The notes under the pieces were generated by a model, which did not search any database, had not been told where the DNA came from, and worked only from the letters and a program-made list of their open reading frames with translations. Positions 18,724 to 27,576 of a stretch of 64,000 nucleotides of DNA are shown one piece after another. Numbering within the stretch: the first letter of the stretch is position 1; every line of letters begins with the position of its first letter. The DNA lies in assembly GCF_000190735.1 (NCBI RefSeq), contig NC_015177.1, forward strand, positions 1,798,001 through 1,862,000. Reading direction: 5' to 3'. The position numbers were made by a program, and so were the translations under genes. This DNA is from Pseudopedobacter saltans DSM 12145. GTDB lineage: Bacteria; Bacteroidota; Bacteroidia; Sphingobacteriales; Sphingobacteriaceae.

Positions 18724-19131
18724 ATGAAAGCATTAGATAAAATGGATAACCTCGATAAAGCGGGTTTGTTGTGCAAACTGTTTCCCGCAGAACTGGAGAA
18801 CCTGCAAAACGCAATAAAAAAGCAATGTGACTACTTTCTACAAAATGAAACTACCTTTCGTGAGGGTTGGTATCAAAAAGGATTTTTTACCGCTGAATTT
18901 TGGTACAGGCTTGTAGAGAATGTACAAAAGGGGATAGACAAAAGCGTCCCACTTTGGAAACGCCCACACTGGTTTACAGACCATTTCTTTGACGGACACC
19001 ATTCAATTTTCGCTATTCACTGCCTTATCGAATATGCAGACGACACGCTATGCAACCCGCAGTTAAAACAGGCGATACACCAGCTTTTCGGGAATGATAA
19101 ATTTTTACAGATAACCTTAAACGATAAATAA
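18724..19131 (+). CDS. Hypothetical ICE accessory protein
   Basis: 135 residues, soluble, rich in aromatic residues (REGWYQKGFFTAEFWYRLVE, KRPHWFTDHFFDGHHSIFAI). No recognised domain and no membrane segment. It lies 51 bp after DUF932 and 2 bp before the YubB-like gene, so the three are probably co-transcribed. Confidence 0.7.
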   Translation: MKALDKMDNLDKAGLLCKLFPAELENLQNAIKKQCDYFLQNETTFREGWYQKGFFTAEFWYRLVENVQKGIDKSVPLWKRPHWFTDHFFDGHHSIFAIHCLIEYADDTLCNPQLKQAIHQLFGNDKFLQITLNDK

Positions 19132-19133
19132 TT

Positions 19134-19628
19134 ATGGCTAATTGGTGCAACAATACGATTGTTTTTGAGGGAACAGACGAAGCAATCGAACAAATAACAC
19201 AGCTATTCAAAACAATGGCTGAAAGAGAACAGAAAGAAAATTGCGGGCAACTGCCCGAATTTGTACAGGACACGAACGGAGATTATTTCTACAATATTAG
19301 TCAGGACAATGAAAGTTTTGGTGTATTCCAGTATGAAACAAAATGGTCGCCAAATACGGAAGCCGTTAAGCAGATAGCCGAACATTTTAAAGTCAATTTC
19401 ACACAGGACTATGAGGAATTAGGATGCTTAGTATATGGTCAGGCAATATTAGACGATGGCACACTAACAAACACCTGCTTAGATAGCCAGAACTTTGACA
19501 GCTACGAATTAGACAAGGAAACAGACACCTACCATTTTGAGGGAACGGAGTATGACAGCGAGTGGGATATACTCGAAACCTTATTAGAGCGTAAAATCGA
19601 AAGTCATTTTAATAGTAGTAAAGTTTAG
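19134..19628 (+). CDS. YubB/Api92-like ferredoxin-fold domain protein (DUF1281-related)
   Basis: 164 residues starting MANWCNNTIVFEGTDEAI, the hallmark opening of YubB/Api92-like proteins on plasmids and ICEs, followed by a KWSPNTEAVKQIAEHF segment and an acidic C-terminal half (YELDKETDTYHFEGTEYDSE). Function unknown; usually linked to conjugative elements. A GC-rich hairpin follows. Confidence 0.75.
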   Translation: MANWCNNTIVFEGTDEAIEQITQLFKTMAEREQKENCGQLPEFVQDTNGDYFYNISQDNESFGVFQYETKWSPNTEAVKQIAEHFKVNFTQDYEELGCLVYGQAILDDGTLTNTCLDSQNFDSYELDKETDTYHFEGTEYDSEWDILETLLERKIESHFNSSKV

Positions 19629-19632
19629 AACA

Positions 19633-19657
19633 CCGCCTGACCAAAAAAGTCGGGCGG
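19633..19657 (+). terminator. Hairpin after the DUF932 group
   Basis: Nine-bp stem CCGCCTGAC / GTCGGGCGG (one G-T pair) with a short A-rich loop. It is followed by CAAAAAG rather than a T run, so it may terminate weakly or only stabilise the 3' end. Confidence 0.45.
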
Positions 19658-19890
19658 CAAAAAGACAGATCCTCCCGATGGTCAGGCAATCTTTTTGCTT
19701 AAATTGGTGCAATCCCCTTTAGCAAAATGTACCCTTACACAAATCCTTTCTTTCCCATTTTACCAAAAAGGTTGCGGCGTTATTGAGTGGGATATTCATT
19801 ATCCCACTGATTAGTTTTTGATAATAGCTTCTTTGAAAGTAATTGATTTTTGACTTCACAAATGCGAGTTCAGCGTCCTTTTAAATTTAC

Positions 19891-19898
19891 TAAATTTG
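19891..19898 (+). promoter_or_regulatory. -7 box for the RES/GIY-YIG operon
   Basis: TAAATTTG matches TAnnTTTG, 30 bp before the ATG at 19928. No clear -33 TTG lies at the expected distance. A small GCGAAAAATCGC hairpin follows in the leader. Confidence 0.4.
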
Positions 19899-19927
19899 TT
19901 ATATAGCGAAAAATCGCGAATTTATAT

Positions 19928-21079
19928 ATGGGAGGAGTTAAACAGAGATGGCTTGAATTAGAAAGTAGACATTTAAGCAGCATTCCGGATAAGAATATTT
20001 GTATCAAGCACATTGACGATAAAAGCATCAAGAATTTCATTAAATATAATTACAACGATGGTTATTGTGATTATTGCGCTAAGGAACTAAAAGTAGTTCC
20101 TCTTGAAGATTTAATGGAATTTATTATGGATGGCATTTCAAATTTCTATGAAGATGCCGCCAATTTTATGAGTTACAATTCAAGAGAGGGAGGTTATCTT
20201 GGAGAAATCTATACCCCTGACGAACTTATACAAGAACACATAGAGTTGAATGCTGAACCTTTTGAGGTTATTGAAGATATTGTTAACTCAATTGAAGATA
20301 TTGCTTGGGCTCAACCTGACCTGTATTACGACAATATTAAAGATGATTTAGAGTTTCAGTGGAATTACTTTAAAGAAATCATCAAACATAAATCCCGCTA
20401 CCTTTTTTCATCAGCAGACAGCAACCTTCCTAAAGCCTTGCAAATACTACAAGAGGTTGGCAAACTTATATCAAAATTAAATATAATCAGGATTATCCCG
20501 GCAGGAACAAAACTTTATCGTTGTAGACAACACGACTTCAAAGCAAAAATTACAAATTTTAACGAAATCACTGCTCCCCCTAACAAAAAAGCAATTTATC
20601 CAAATCGGTTTAGCCCTTCAGGAATATCAATGTTTTATTCCGCTTTTGATGATGATGCAGCAATTTTAGAAACAATAAGCAGGACGGATAAATACAAAAG
20701 GTATGTAACGATTGCGGAATTTGAAACCTTAGAAAATCAGGTTGTTGTTGATTTTAATAAGCTCCCAAAAATTCCAAGTATTTTCGGCATTAAGGACAAG
20801 AAACGATATTACCTTATTTTATTTCTATACTCATTTGTAAGAGATATAACGCAGCAAATTATTAAGGATGGTAAAGAACATACCGAATACGTTCCAACTC
20901 AAGTTGTGACTGAATTTTTAAGGTATCCATTCAATAAAAATAGGAAGAATAAAATATCGGGAATTATTTATCCCTCATCGCAAAATAGAAATCATCAATC
21001 GGCAGTGTTTTTTTGGGATGACGAACTAAGTAGAGAAAAAGTAAAATTAAACACCTTAAAAAGAAAGAAAATTATTTAA
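19928..21079 (+). CDS. HEPN/RES N-terminal domain plus RES domain protein (toxin-like)
   Basis: 383 residues. The N-terminal part has a CDYC zinc-knuckle (YNDGYCDYCAKELKVV) and an acidic helical region typical of the HEPN/RES N-terminal domain. From about residue 195 a RES domain follows: GTKLYRCRQHDF (Arg), NRFSPSGISMFYSAFDDDAA, ILETISR (Glu), YVPTQVVTEFL, IIYPSSQN (Ser). RES toxins degrade or modify NAD+ in known Xre-RES systems. No Xre-type antitoxin is adjacent. Its TAA stop overlaps the next gene's ATG by one base, so the two proteins are probably made together. AT-rich compared with the preceding genes, suggesting acquired cargo. Confidence 0.82.
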   Translation: MGGVKQRWLELESRHLSSIPDKNICIKHIDDKSIKNFIKYNYNDGYCDYCAKELKVVPLEDLMEFIMDGISNFYEDAANFMSYNSREGGYLGEIYTPDELIQEHIELNAEPFEVIEDIVNSIEDIAWAQPDLYYDNIKDDLEFQWNYFKEIIKHKSRYLFSSADSNLPKALQILQEVGKLISKLNIIRIIPAGTKLYRCRQHDFKAKITNFNEITAPPNKKAIYPNRFSPSGISMFYSAFDDDAAILETISRTDKYKRYVTIAEFETLENQVVVDFNKLPKIPSIFGIKDKKRYYLILFLYSFVRDITQQIIKDGKEHTEYVPTQVVTEFLRYPFNKNRKNKISGIIYPSSQNRNHQSAVFFWDDELSREKVKLNTLKRKKII

Positions 21080-21654
21080 TGAAAATTGACAGTGAACATA
21101 TTGTAAAGCAATCTGAAGAGTTTGCATTGAATATAGCCAAGCAAATTTCAAAAATAACAGTTAGACCGTTCTGTGAAATTTCCTTTCATTCATCGGAATA
21201 CAGAGATAGGGAAACGCTCTCAAATTATCTGCATAAAATTCCTAAAAGCGACAACCCACTCATTTATGTTATTCAGATTAAATCCCCGAAAATTTTAAGC
21301 ACGCTGATTGAATATTTTGAAGATTATCAATCAGCAAATAAGCTAAAAGTAAAGAATAAAGACCGTGTTAACCTTTCCCGGTACAACAAGGCTTCATCAG
21401 ATATATTATATGTTGGAAGCTCAACGACTGATTTCAAGACAAGAATTAAGAACCATCTTGGCACAGAAGGAAATCGGGTTTATAGTTTGCATTTATGCAA
21501 GTGGGACAATTGTTTAGAATACGATTTGGATATTTTTGCATACGAAGTCATTTCAGAAAGCAATAAAATTATTGAACGTTTCATTGTCGAAATTCTTGAA
21601 CAGCAGTTTTGGGATAAGCTAAGTCCGATATTTGGAAAACGAAGTGGTTTATAA
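21079..21654 (+). CDS. GIY-YIG nuclease-like protein partnered with the RES gene
   Basis: 191 residues. The N-terminal 65 residues show no known domain. The rest resembles a GIY-YIG fold: PLIYVIQI (first strand), ILYVGSSTTDFKTRIKNHLG (YVG motif with a downstream Arg and His), and IERFIVEILEQQFWDKLSPI with the likely metal-binding Glu. The last motif FGKRSGL is typical of small GIY-YIG-like proteins in defence contexts. Translationally coupled to the RES gene (overlap TAATG). It could be an effector or a counterpart of the RES protein; that is inference. Confidence 0.65.
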   Translation: MKIDSEHIVKQSEEFALNIAKQISKITVRPFCEISFHSSEYRDRETLSNYLHKIPKSDNPLIYVIQIKSPKILSTLIEYFEDYQSANKLKVKNKDRVNLSRYNKASSDILYVGSSTTDFKTRIKNHLGTEGNRVYSLHLCKWDNCLEYDLDIFAYEVISESNKIIERFIVEILEQQFWDKLSPIFGKRSGL

Positions 21655-21683
21655 CCCAAAAAATAGATTAAACAACTAAATTA

Positions 21684-22664
21684 ATGAAAACATTATACAT
21701 TATTGGTAATGGATTTGACCTCCATCATAAATTAGACACAAGGTATCAAAGTTTTGCAAACTACTTGGCTGAAAATAACAGTGAAGTTTATGAACTCTTA
21801 TTAAATTATTATGGACTTCCTGACATTACAAATCCTGAATTGACAGATGAAGAGTATGCGTTATGGTCAAGATTTGAGCAAGCCTTAGCTGACTTGGATT
21901 ATTTATCGGTATTGGACGATAATTCCGACTTAATTGCTCGCCCTGGTGCTGAAGATTTTCGAGATAGAGATTGGCATAGTTATCAGATAGAGATGGAAGA
22001 AATCATTAAGGATTTAACGACCACTCTAATTAGCGACTTTAATAAGTTTATTCTTGAAGTCAAATACGAAAGCATTTCTGATGATGTGGTAATTGACTTA
22101 GAAAATGATAGCCATTTTTTAAATTTCAATTATACTAAGACACTACAGGAAAGCTATGGCATTCCCGAAGAACGAATAACTTATATTCATAACAGAGCAG
22201 ATATAGATAATTGTACTCTTATTTTAGGACACGGAACTGACCCTGCAAATTTTGATGAGAAAGAAGAAGAACCACCACAAGGATTAAGCGAAGAAGAATT
22301 ATACGAATGGCGTGAACAAAAGGCTGATGAATATGACTATTCTTATGAAAGTGCCAAACAAGAAATACTATCTTATTATACAAAGGCATTTAAAAATACA
22401 GCTTCTATTATAGAAAACAATATCGTTTTATTTAACAATCTTACAGAAGTTGAAAAAGTTATTGTATTAGGGCATTCAATCTCAGAAGTGGATTTAAAAT
22501 ATTTTGAGGTATTAAAAGCCAAACTAAATGAAAATGTAATTTGGAGTGTTTCGTATTACAGTGAACTTGAAAAGCAAGCCCACAAAGAAACACTATTACA
22601 ACTTGGGATAAAAGACAGCAATATTGTTCAACTAAAAATTCCAGATTTAAAAAAGCAGATTTAG
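21684..22664 (+). CDS. AbiH family abortive-infection protein
   Basis: 326 residues. The opening LYIIGNGFDLHHKLDTRYQS is the AbiH signature. Further family features are FLNFNYTKTLQESYGI, TYIHNRADIDNCTLILGHGT and the C-terminal VIVLGHSISEVDLKYFEVL. AbiH was first known as a phage abortive-infection gene from lactococci; its mechanism is not well established. It lies 29 bp after the GIY-YIG gene on the same strand and may be in the same transcript. Its stop overlaps the convergent receiver-protein gene by four bases. Confidence 0.85.
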   Translation: MKTLYIIGNGFDLHHKLDTRYQSFANYLAENNSEVYELLLNYYGLPDITNPELTDEEYALWSRFEQALADLDYLSVLDDNSDLIARPGAEDFRDRDWHSYQIEMEEIIKDLTTTLISDFNKFILEVKYESISDDVVIDLENDSHFLNFNYTKTLQESYGIPEERITYIHNRADIDNCTLILGHGTDPANFDEKEEEPPQGLSEEELYEWREQKADEYDYSYESAKQEILSYYTKAFKNTASIIENNIVLFNNLTEVEKVIVLGHSISEVDLKYFEVLKAKLNENVIWSVSYYSELEKQAHKETLLQLGIKDSNIVQLKIPDLKKQI

Positions 22665-23110
22665 TTATCAGTAAAATATTCCTGTGCAATTTTCGCTATT
22701 CCCACGCTAAAATATCTTCCGCTATTTGTAACAACATCAATGGCTTTTTTAAAATCGTCTGTATCGCTACCAATTAGCAAATAGCCTTCAAAACCAATAT
22801 TTAAAAGAGTTTTTACAGATTGTTCACTGTCCTTTTCACTGAATGCAATTAGTTTCACGCTTGGGTATTTTTTGCGTAGTTTCCGAAGCTCTGTTAATAC
22901 ATTACTGTCATAAAAATCGAGGTCAATAATACAAACTTGGGGAAGTGATTTCAATGCAGATAATTGAGTTATTCCGTCCTCAATATGTTCCGAACGGTAT
23001 AGTATCTCAAATCCTAAATTCGTAAGGTCATCGCATACAATATCTGCAATCGGGTTTTTATCATTGATAAAACCAAGGGTAATTTTTTTTTGTGCTGTAC
23101 CAGTTTCCAT
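22661..23110 (-). CDS. Receiver-domain protein without output domain, degenerate
   Basis: The start at 23110 (METGTAQKKITLGF) fits the domain better than 23164, giving 149 residues. It is a CheY-like fold: ITLGFINDKNPIAD, VCIIDLDFYDS with the likely phosphorylation Asp, KLIAFSEKDS. The conserved Lys near the C-terminus is replaced (GYLLIGSD) and one of the first acidic pair is missing, so phosphorylation may be altered. No DNA-binding domain follows. Such genes are frequent in Bacteroidota ICE control regions. Confidence 0.7.
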   Translation of the reverse strand: METGTAQKKITLGFINDKNPIADIVCDDLTNLGFEILYRSEHIEDGITQLSALKSLPQVCIIDLDFYDSNVLTELRKLRKKYPSVKLIAFSEKDSEQSVKTLLNIGFEGYLLIGSDTDDFKKAIDVVTNSGRYFSVGIAKIAQEYFTDN

Positions 23111-23388
23111 ATCGTATTCTTTTTTGTGTTGATGTAGACCTGCACAAAAAAGAAGCGCAGGCAACTACACTTACTGGCATTAAGGCACTGGTACGCCTGA
23201 CCCCCAAATAAGCGAGCGCCCACGCCATAACGTGAGCGTTCTTACTTATCTGTTCCGGGGTTTTAAAAATTACCAGTTTTTAATGCGGAACTTAAAGCAA
23301 AAACAACTTTAAGTATTTTCTATATTTTCAATAGCAAAGATACTAAACTCATCCTTTTTGACTGTATGTAATACAAAAAAGATTACCG
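23111..23388. other. Spacer between receiver gene and HTH genes
   Basis: 278 bp with no gene. It contains an imperfect GC-rich inverted repeat (GAGCGCCCACG / CGTGAGCGTTC near 23212-23240) that may terminate or regulate the minus-strand genes. Confidence 0.4.
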
Positions 23389-23682
23389 TCAAACCTTTTT
23401 TTGTGAAATGTAATTCTGTTCCAGTATGGTCAGAATGTCACTTTCCTTGTAAATAATCTTGCCCCCTATTTGAATATACGGCAGGATATTATCATCACGG
23501 TACTGCTGTAAAGTCCGTTTACTGATATGGAGCAGCTTGCACACATCTTCGCCCGAAAGATAGATTTCTCCGTTCATTACAGGACGGTAATTTTTCAATA
23601 TGCTCTCAATACTGCTTCTTAGCTGTGCTATCATTTCCTGATGGGCAATCATTTCTTCATTATCATTCGTGAATAAATCCAT
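23389..23682 (-). CDS. Helix-turn-helix (excisionase-like) DNA-binding protein
   Basis: From the ATG at 23682 (MDLFTNDNEEMIAHQEMIAQ) the product has 97 residues. The DNA-binding part, YLSGEDVCKLLHISKRTLQQ then YRDDNILPYIQIGGKIIYK, is the winged HTH_17 type found in excisionases and ICE regulators. Its start overlaps the end of the paralogous upstream gene by 20 bp. It probably helps control excision or transfer, as comparable pairs do in CTnDOT-like elements. Confidence 0.78.
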   Translation of the reverse strand: MDLFTNDNEEMIAHQEMIAQLRSSIESILKNYRPVMNGEIYLSGEDVCKLLHISKRTLQQYRDDNILPYIQIGGKIIYKESDILTILEQNYISQKKV

Positions 23683-23974
23683 TTTCGGCAGTATTATACG
23701 GCTGTCCGGCTTCGAGTAAAGCCTGCACATCCGAGCGTTTATAATAGTTCTTACGGTTCAGTCGGGAATAAGGCAATAACCCTTTGTCCTTATACGTCTG
23801 CAAAGTCCGCTTGGTAATGTTCATCATCAGGCACACTTCCTGGTTATCGAGCCATTGCTCTTTTGCGAAAATTGGAGTGTATTTTTTAGTGGCATTTTCG
23901 GCCAGTTCCAAAAGTGCTTTCAGCTCATTTTTCATTCCCTCCAGTACGGACTTTTGTATTGTGATTACTTCCAT
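23663..23974 (-). CDS. Helix-turn-helix (excisionase-like) DNA-binding protein
   Basis: 103 residues, a paralogue of the next gene: LDNQEVCLMMNITKRTLQTY followed by KDKGLLPYSRLNRKNYYKRS, an HTH_17 fold, with a helical N-terminus (SVLEGMKNELKALLELAENA). First gene of the overlapping pair. It may be co-factor for integration/excision or regulate the transfer operon. Confidence 0.78.
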   Translation of the reverse strand: MEVITIQKSVLEGMKNELKALLELAENATKKYTPIFAKEQWLDNQEVCLMMNITKRTLQTYKDKGLLPYSRLNRKNYYKRSDVQALLEAGQPYNTAENGFIHE

Positions 23975-24091
23975 AGTTTGCTCAATTTTGCTGTGGAAGT
24001 CGAATTTATAAAGGCTTATTGCAGCGTTGGAGAATGTTGCAGGATTTGGCTTTGAAAGGCAGCGTTTGGCGTTAGTAGTAAGATTTGGTAC

Positions 24092-24115
24092 AAAAAAAGC
24101 CCCGAATTTCGGGGC
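24092..24115 (-). terminator. Terminator after the CDF transporter
   Basis: Perfect stem GCCCCGAA / TTCGGGGC with a minimal loop; read on the minus strand it ends in a run of seven T. It lies 18 bp after the CDF stop. Confidence 0.85.
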
Positions 24116-24132
24116 TATGATTTGCTGCTATT

Positions 24133-24927
24133 TTATTTTGCCAACTTCAGTATTCTATATGCACCTCTTGCCACAATCACGAATACAATTGCCCCAATAA
24201 TCAAATCCGGATAACTCGAATTGAGCCAATTGACCAATAATCCCGCAATGATAACACCCGAATTGATTATAACATCGTTGGAAGTGAAAATCATCGAAGC
24301 CTGCATATGGGCTTCTTTGCTTTTGTTCTTTTGTAATAGATAAAGACAAAGTACGTTTGCAATCAACGCCAAAACAGAAACAACAATCATTGTTTTGAAA
24401 TCAGGCATCGCTTCTATTCCGATAAAACGTCTGATAACTTCAACAAAACCGATAACGGCTAACAGAATTTGAAAGTAACCTGCAAATTTGGCGATATTGT
24501 TTTTTCTTGCAATCGTACCCCCAACAGCAAACAATGCCAAAGCGTAAACAATACTGTCTGCAAGCATATCCAAGCTGTCTGCTATCAATCCCATTGAATT
24601 GGAAAAAATACCGAACAACATTTCCAATCCAAAGAAAACGAAATTGATAATCAGTACAGTCCAAAGTAGTTTCCGTTGGTCATTGCTTGTATCTGTTTCA
24701 AGAACTGCATTGCTTTCTTCAGTTGAAATCAATGACGTATTCAGGTTTAATGTTTCCAAAGCCGAAAAAATCGGCTCTGGTTTTCCACTATGGTAAACAT
24801 TTAGTTTTCTACTGGGAATATCAAATTCCAATGACTTTACCATATCGAAATCCTGCAATTTCATACGGATTAATTGCTCCTCACTTGGGCAATCCATTTT
24901 AGTTATATTGAATATGGTTTTATTCAT
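24133..24927 (-). CDS. Cation diffusion facilitator (CDF) transporter with HMA-like N-terminus
   Basis: 264 residues. The first 65 residues look like a heavy-metal-associated domain (FNITKMDCPSEEQLIRMKLQ), but the metal site reads CPSE in place of CxxC. Six membrane helices follow; NSMGLIADSLDMLADSIVYA and SMIFTSNDVIINSGVIIAGL are the CDF metal-site helices. No long cytoplasmic C-terminal domain is present. Known relatives export Zn, Co, Cd or Fe. It starts 4 bp after the TonB receptor stop, so both belong to one metal-handling operon. Confidence 0.85.
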   Translation of the reverse strand: MNKTIFNITKMDCPSEEQLIRMKLQDFDMVKSLEFDIPSRKLNVYHSGKPEPIFSALETLNLNTSLISTEESNAVLETDTSNDQRKLLWTVLIINFVFFGLEMLFGIFSNSMGLIADSLDMLADSIVYALALFAVGGTIARKNNIAKFAGYFQILLAVIGFVEVIRRFIGIEAMPDFKTMIVVSVLALIANVLCLYLLQKNKSKEAHMQASMIFTSNDVIINSGVIIAGLLVNWLNSSYPDLIIGAIVFVIVARGAYRILKLAK

Positions 24928-24931
24928 CTTC

Positions 24932-27103
24932 TTAAAGTCTAAATTTTATTCCGCCATTAATGACAAATCCGTCCAATGGTGCATAAATGTCTTTAAATAT
25001 AGGATTACTAATTGTACCTGTATAAATGTTGCCAAAACGTGTCTGCCTTGTATCAAGGAAATTTTCAAAATTGACATATAACGAAAACCTTTCCCAAATC
25101 TTTTCAGCCATAAATCCACAAGTCCAATAGTCTTTTCCTGTTGTTCCATCGTTCAGCTTTTGCGGGCTGAAATAGTAGGCTTCTAAACCAACTTTCCATT
25201 TGTCTTCGATTTCATACATTAAAACCGAGTTAATACGGTGTTTTGGGGTTAACGGGCTTTCGGTAGTTGTTGCATTTTGGTGTAACTGTGCATCTGTATA
25301 AGTGTACCCTAAAAATAATTTCACATCATCGTAACCGATTTTGATATTGGTTTCTGTTCCTTTTGTATGGATGTAACCAGTAGAGTTTACAAATTGATAG
25401 AGATTAGCTGATGGATTTTCAAGTAATAGAGGATTATTCAAATAGGTATAAAAGAATAATTGATTGATACTGAATGACCAACCATCGCCAATATTAGTGC
25501 GGTAATTTATATCTGCATTTCCACCATAACTTTTTTCCAGTTTATTGGTTTTATTGTTAATTGGCATTACGTTTTGATATTGTAAGCGTTCGCTTTCTTC
25601 GGTAAAGATAGTGGGTGTTTTATATCCAAATCCGCCGCCAATCCTTGATGTTAATCCGTTTGCAATATGGAATAGCGCCGATACTCTTGGCAAGAATACA
25701 GCCCCATAATCTATAACATAATCCGTTCTTAAACCTGCTTCCAATTGAAGCCAATCCGTAGCTTTAAAATTATTTTGGACGAAAGCCCCAAATGTGGTTT
25801 GGCTATAATCTCTTAACGGAAATACTGTAATCTGCTTTTCTTTAAAATTGTCCGTCCAAATATTAACGCCTGTTACCCATTCTGACTTTTCTTTGCTGTA
25901 AGTATAATTAGCTTCCGTAAAAGTGGCTGTTTGCGTTCCCTCAAACTCGTAAGTGGGAATAGCCGTATTGCGGTTAAAATAACTTACACTGTTTTTGATT
26001 TGAAAAGAACTGTTTTCATTAATTAAATGGTCAAAAACAAATTGTGTGGAATAGCGTTGTGTTTTGTTTTCTTCAAAATATTGATGCGTATTATCCCCTT
26101 TGCCCTTGATGTAAAGTATATCGCCGCCCAAACGGTTCTCTATGGTTGTATTGATGCCAAAATTCAGTTTCGTTTTATCATTGAAGTAAACAAATAATTT
26201 AGGGTTCAATACGAAGCGTTCAAACTTTGGAATGGCGGAAAAACCAATTTTTGCAGGGTCATAAGCTCCGTTTCTGTTGTGCGAAGCGAAAATAGTTGTT
26301 CCAATTTTATTGAATTTTTGCCCATAAAAACCATTAATGTCTAAACCTCTCCCTGATGTTCCGTTGATATGAAAGCGTAAATCTCTTTCATCAGTTGGCG
26401 TTTTGGAAATCAAGTTGACTAATCCTGCTATTGCTCCACCTCCGTAAAGTGTAGAAGTTGAGCCTTTGATAACTTCAACCTGCTTTAAATCAAGTGGCGG
26501 AATTTGTAATAAGCCCAAACCACTTGAAGCTCCCGAATAAATCGGAAAACCGTCTTTAAGGATTTGTGTATATCGTCCGTCAAGTCCCTGAATACGGATA
26601 CTCGCATTGGCACTTGTGGGCGACGTAGTTTGTACGTGAATACCTGTACTTTCTGCCAAAAGCATACGAATATCTCCCGGTTTCATATTCCCTTTTTCTC
26701 CCAACTCCTCACTTCCAATAAACTCAATACGTGTAGGAATATTTTGTATGCTTCTTGTACTTCGGGTAGATGTAATTACAACACCCTCTAATTCCTCTGA
26801 ATTTTCTTTGAGCAGAATTTCAATAACATTGGTATCCTTTAGTGGAAATTCTATTTTTTCAATAAACTCTTCAAAGCCTACGTAGCTAAAATGTATCTCC
26901 TGTATTCCATCAGGAATATTCGATAATATAATCTGTCCTTTTTCGTTCGAGGTTCCTCCAATTGAGGTGCCTTTTATAGATGTTGTTACACCAATCAAGG
27001 GTTCTTTTGTTTCACTGTTTTTTACAACAATGTTTAATGTATTTTGTGCATATACACAAAGGTTGAGTGCCATAAAAAATGACACAATGAGTATTTTTTT
27101 CAT
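24932..27103 (-). CDS. TonB-dependent outer membrane receptor, metal-cargo type
   Basis: 723 residues. Signal peptide (MKKILIVSFFMALNLCVYAQ), carboxypeptidase-regulatory-like domain (IVVKNSETKEPLIGVTTSIK), plug (GVVITSTRSTRSIQNIPTRI; IRIQGLDGRYTQILKDGFPI; STLYGGGAIAGLVNLIS), and a beta-barrel ending in GGIKFRL. It takes up or exports a TonB-dependent ligand across the outer membrane. Operon with the CDF transporter and a Cys-rich small protein suggests metal or metallophore handling, which is inference. Confidence 0.9.
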   Translation of the reverse strand: MKKILIVSFFMALNLCVYAQNTLNIVVKNSETKEPLIGVTTSIKGTSIGGTSNEKGQIILSNIPDGIQEIHFSYVGFEEFIEKIEFPLKDTNVIEILLKENSEELEGVVITSTRSTRSIQNIPTRIEFIGSEELGEKGNMKPGDIRMLLAESTGIHVQTTSPTSANASIRIQGLDGRYTQILKDGFPIYSGASSGLGLLQIPPLDLKQVEVIKGSTSTLYGGGAIAGLVNLISKTPTDERDLRFHINGTSGRGLDINGFYGQKFNKIGTTIFASHNRNGAYDPAKIGFSAIPKFERFVLNPKLFVYFNDKTKLNFGINTTIENRLGGDILYIKGKGDNTHQYFEENKTQRYSTQFVFDHLINENSSFQIKNSVSYFNRNTAIPTYEFEGTQTATFTEANYTYSKEKSEWVTGVNIWTDNFKEKQITVFPLRDYSQTTFGAFVQNNFKATDWLQLEAGLRTDYVIDYGAVFLPRVSALFHIANGLTSRIGGGFGYKTPTIFTEESERLQYQNVMPINNKTNKLEKSYGGNADINYRTNIGDGWSFSINQLFFYTYLNNPLLLENPSANLYQFVNSTGYIHTKGTETNIKIGYDDVKLFLGYTYTDAQLHQNATTTESPLTPKHRINSVLMYEIEDKWKVGLEAYYFSPQKLNDGTTGKDYWTCGFMAEKIWERFSLYVNFENFLDTRQTRFGNIYTGTISNPIFKDIYAPLDGFVINGGIKFRL

Positions 27104-27191
27104 TGTAAAAATGATACTTAATGTATATAAATAAGCTATGACGATGCAAAGACATCGCTTTTTAATTAATTTGTGCTGAAAGCATTATACA

Positions 27192-27506
27192 TTAAGCAAG
27201 TTGCGGGGGACGCCAAATGGAAAATGGAAAATCAGAAACAGGTGGGGTCAGCATATTTCCTAACTTCCGTTGCGGTTCTTTTACTGAATGGACAATAGAG
27301 AAATGAAAAGTAGTTAAAACAAATCCTGTACAGGTGTTGCAACTAAAAAAAGGCGAGCAACATCCCTTATTACAATCTTGGTCATCCTGTCCGTTTTGTC
27401 CTTGTTCGGTAGTATGCTTCTGCATACATTTATCCTCAATAAAAGTCGGTACTGCTGATAAAAGCAATACATAGGCGGCTAATATTAAAGATATAAACTT
27501 CACCAT
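27192..27506 (-). CDS. Cys-rich small exported protein (DUF6660-like), metal cargo
   Basis: 104 residues: signal-like MVKFISLILAAYVLLLSAVP, then KCMQKH and a Cys-rich centre (DDQDCNKGCCSPFFSCNTCTG), which could bind metal. Such short proteins commonly precede TonB receptors and metal exporters on Bacteroidota mobile elements. A TAACTTTG box lies two bases upstream of the ATG, suggesting a leaderless or nearly leaderless transcript for this operon. Confidence 0.7.
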   Translation of the reverse strand: MVKFISLILAAYVLLLSAVPTFIEDKCMQKHTTEQGQNGQDDQDCNKGCCSPFFSCNTCTGFVLTTFHFSIVHSVKEPQRKLGNMLTPPVSDFPFSIWRPPQLA

Positions 27507-27507
27507 A

Positions 27508-27515
27508 CAAAGTTA
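27508..27515 (-). promoter_or_regulatory. -7 box of the metal cargo operon
   Basis: On the minus strand TAACTTTG (TAnnTTTG) lies just before the ATG at 27506. No clear TTG is found at -33, so regulated activation is possible. Confidence 0.4.
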
Positions 27516-27576
27516 AATAAAAATTAATTGCGTTAGCTCACAAATCTTGTGGAGGTAGTTAAAGCGAATAGTTTTT

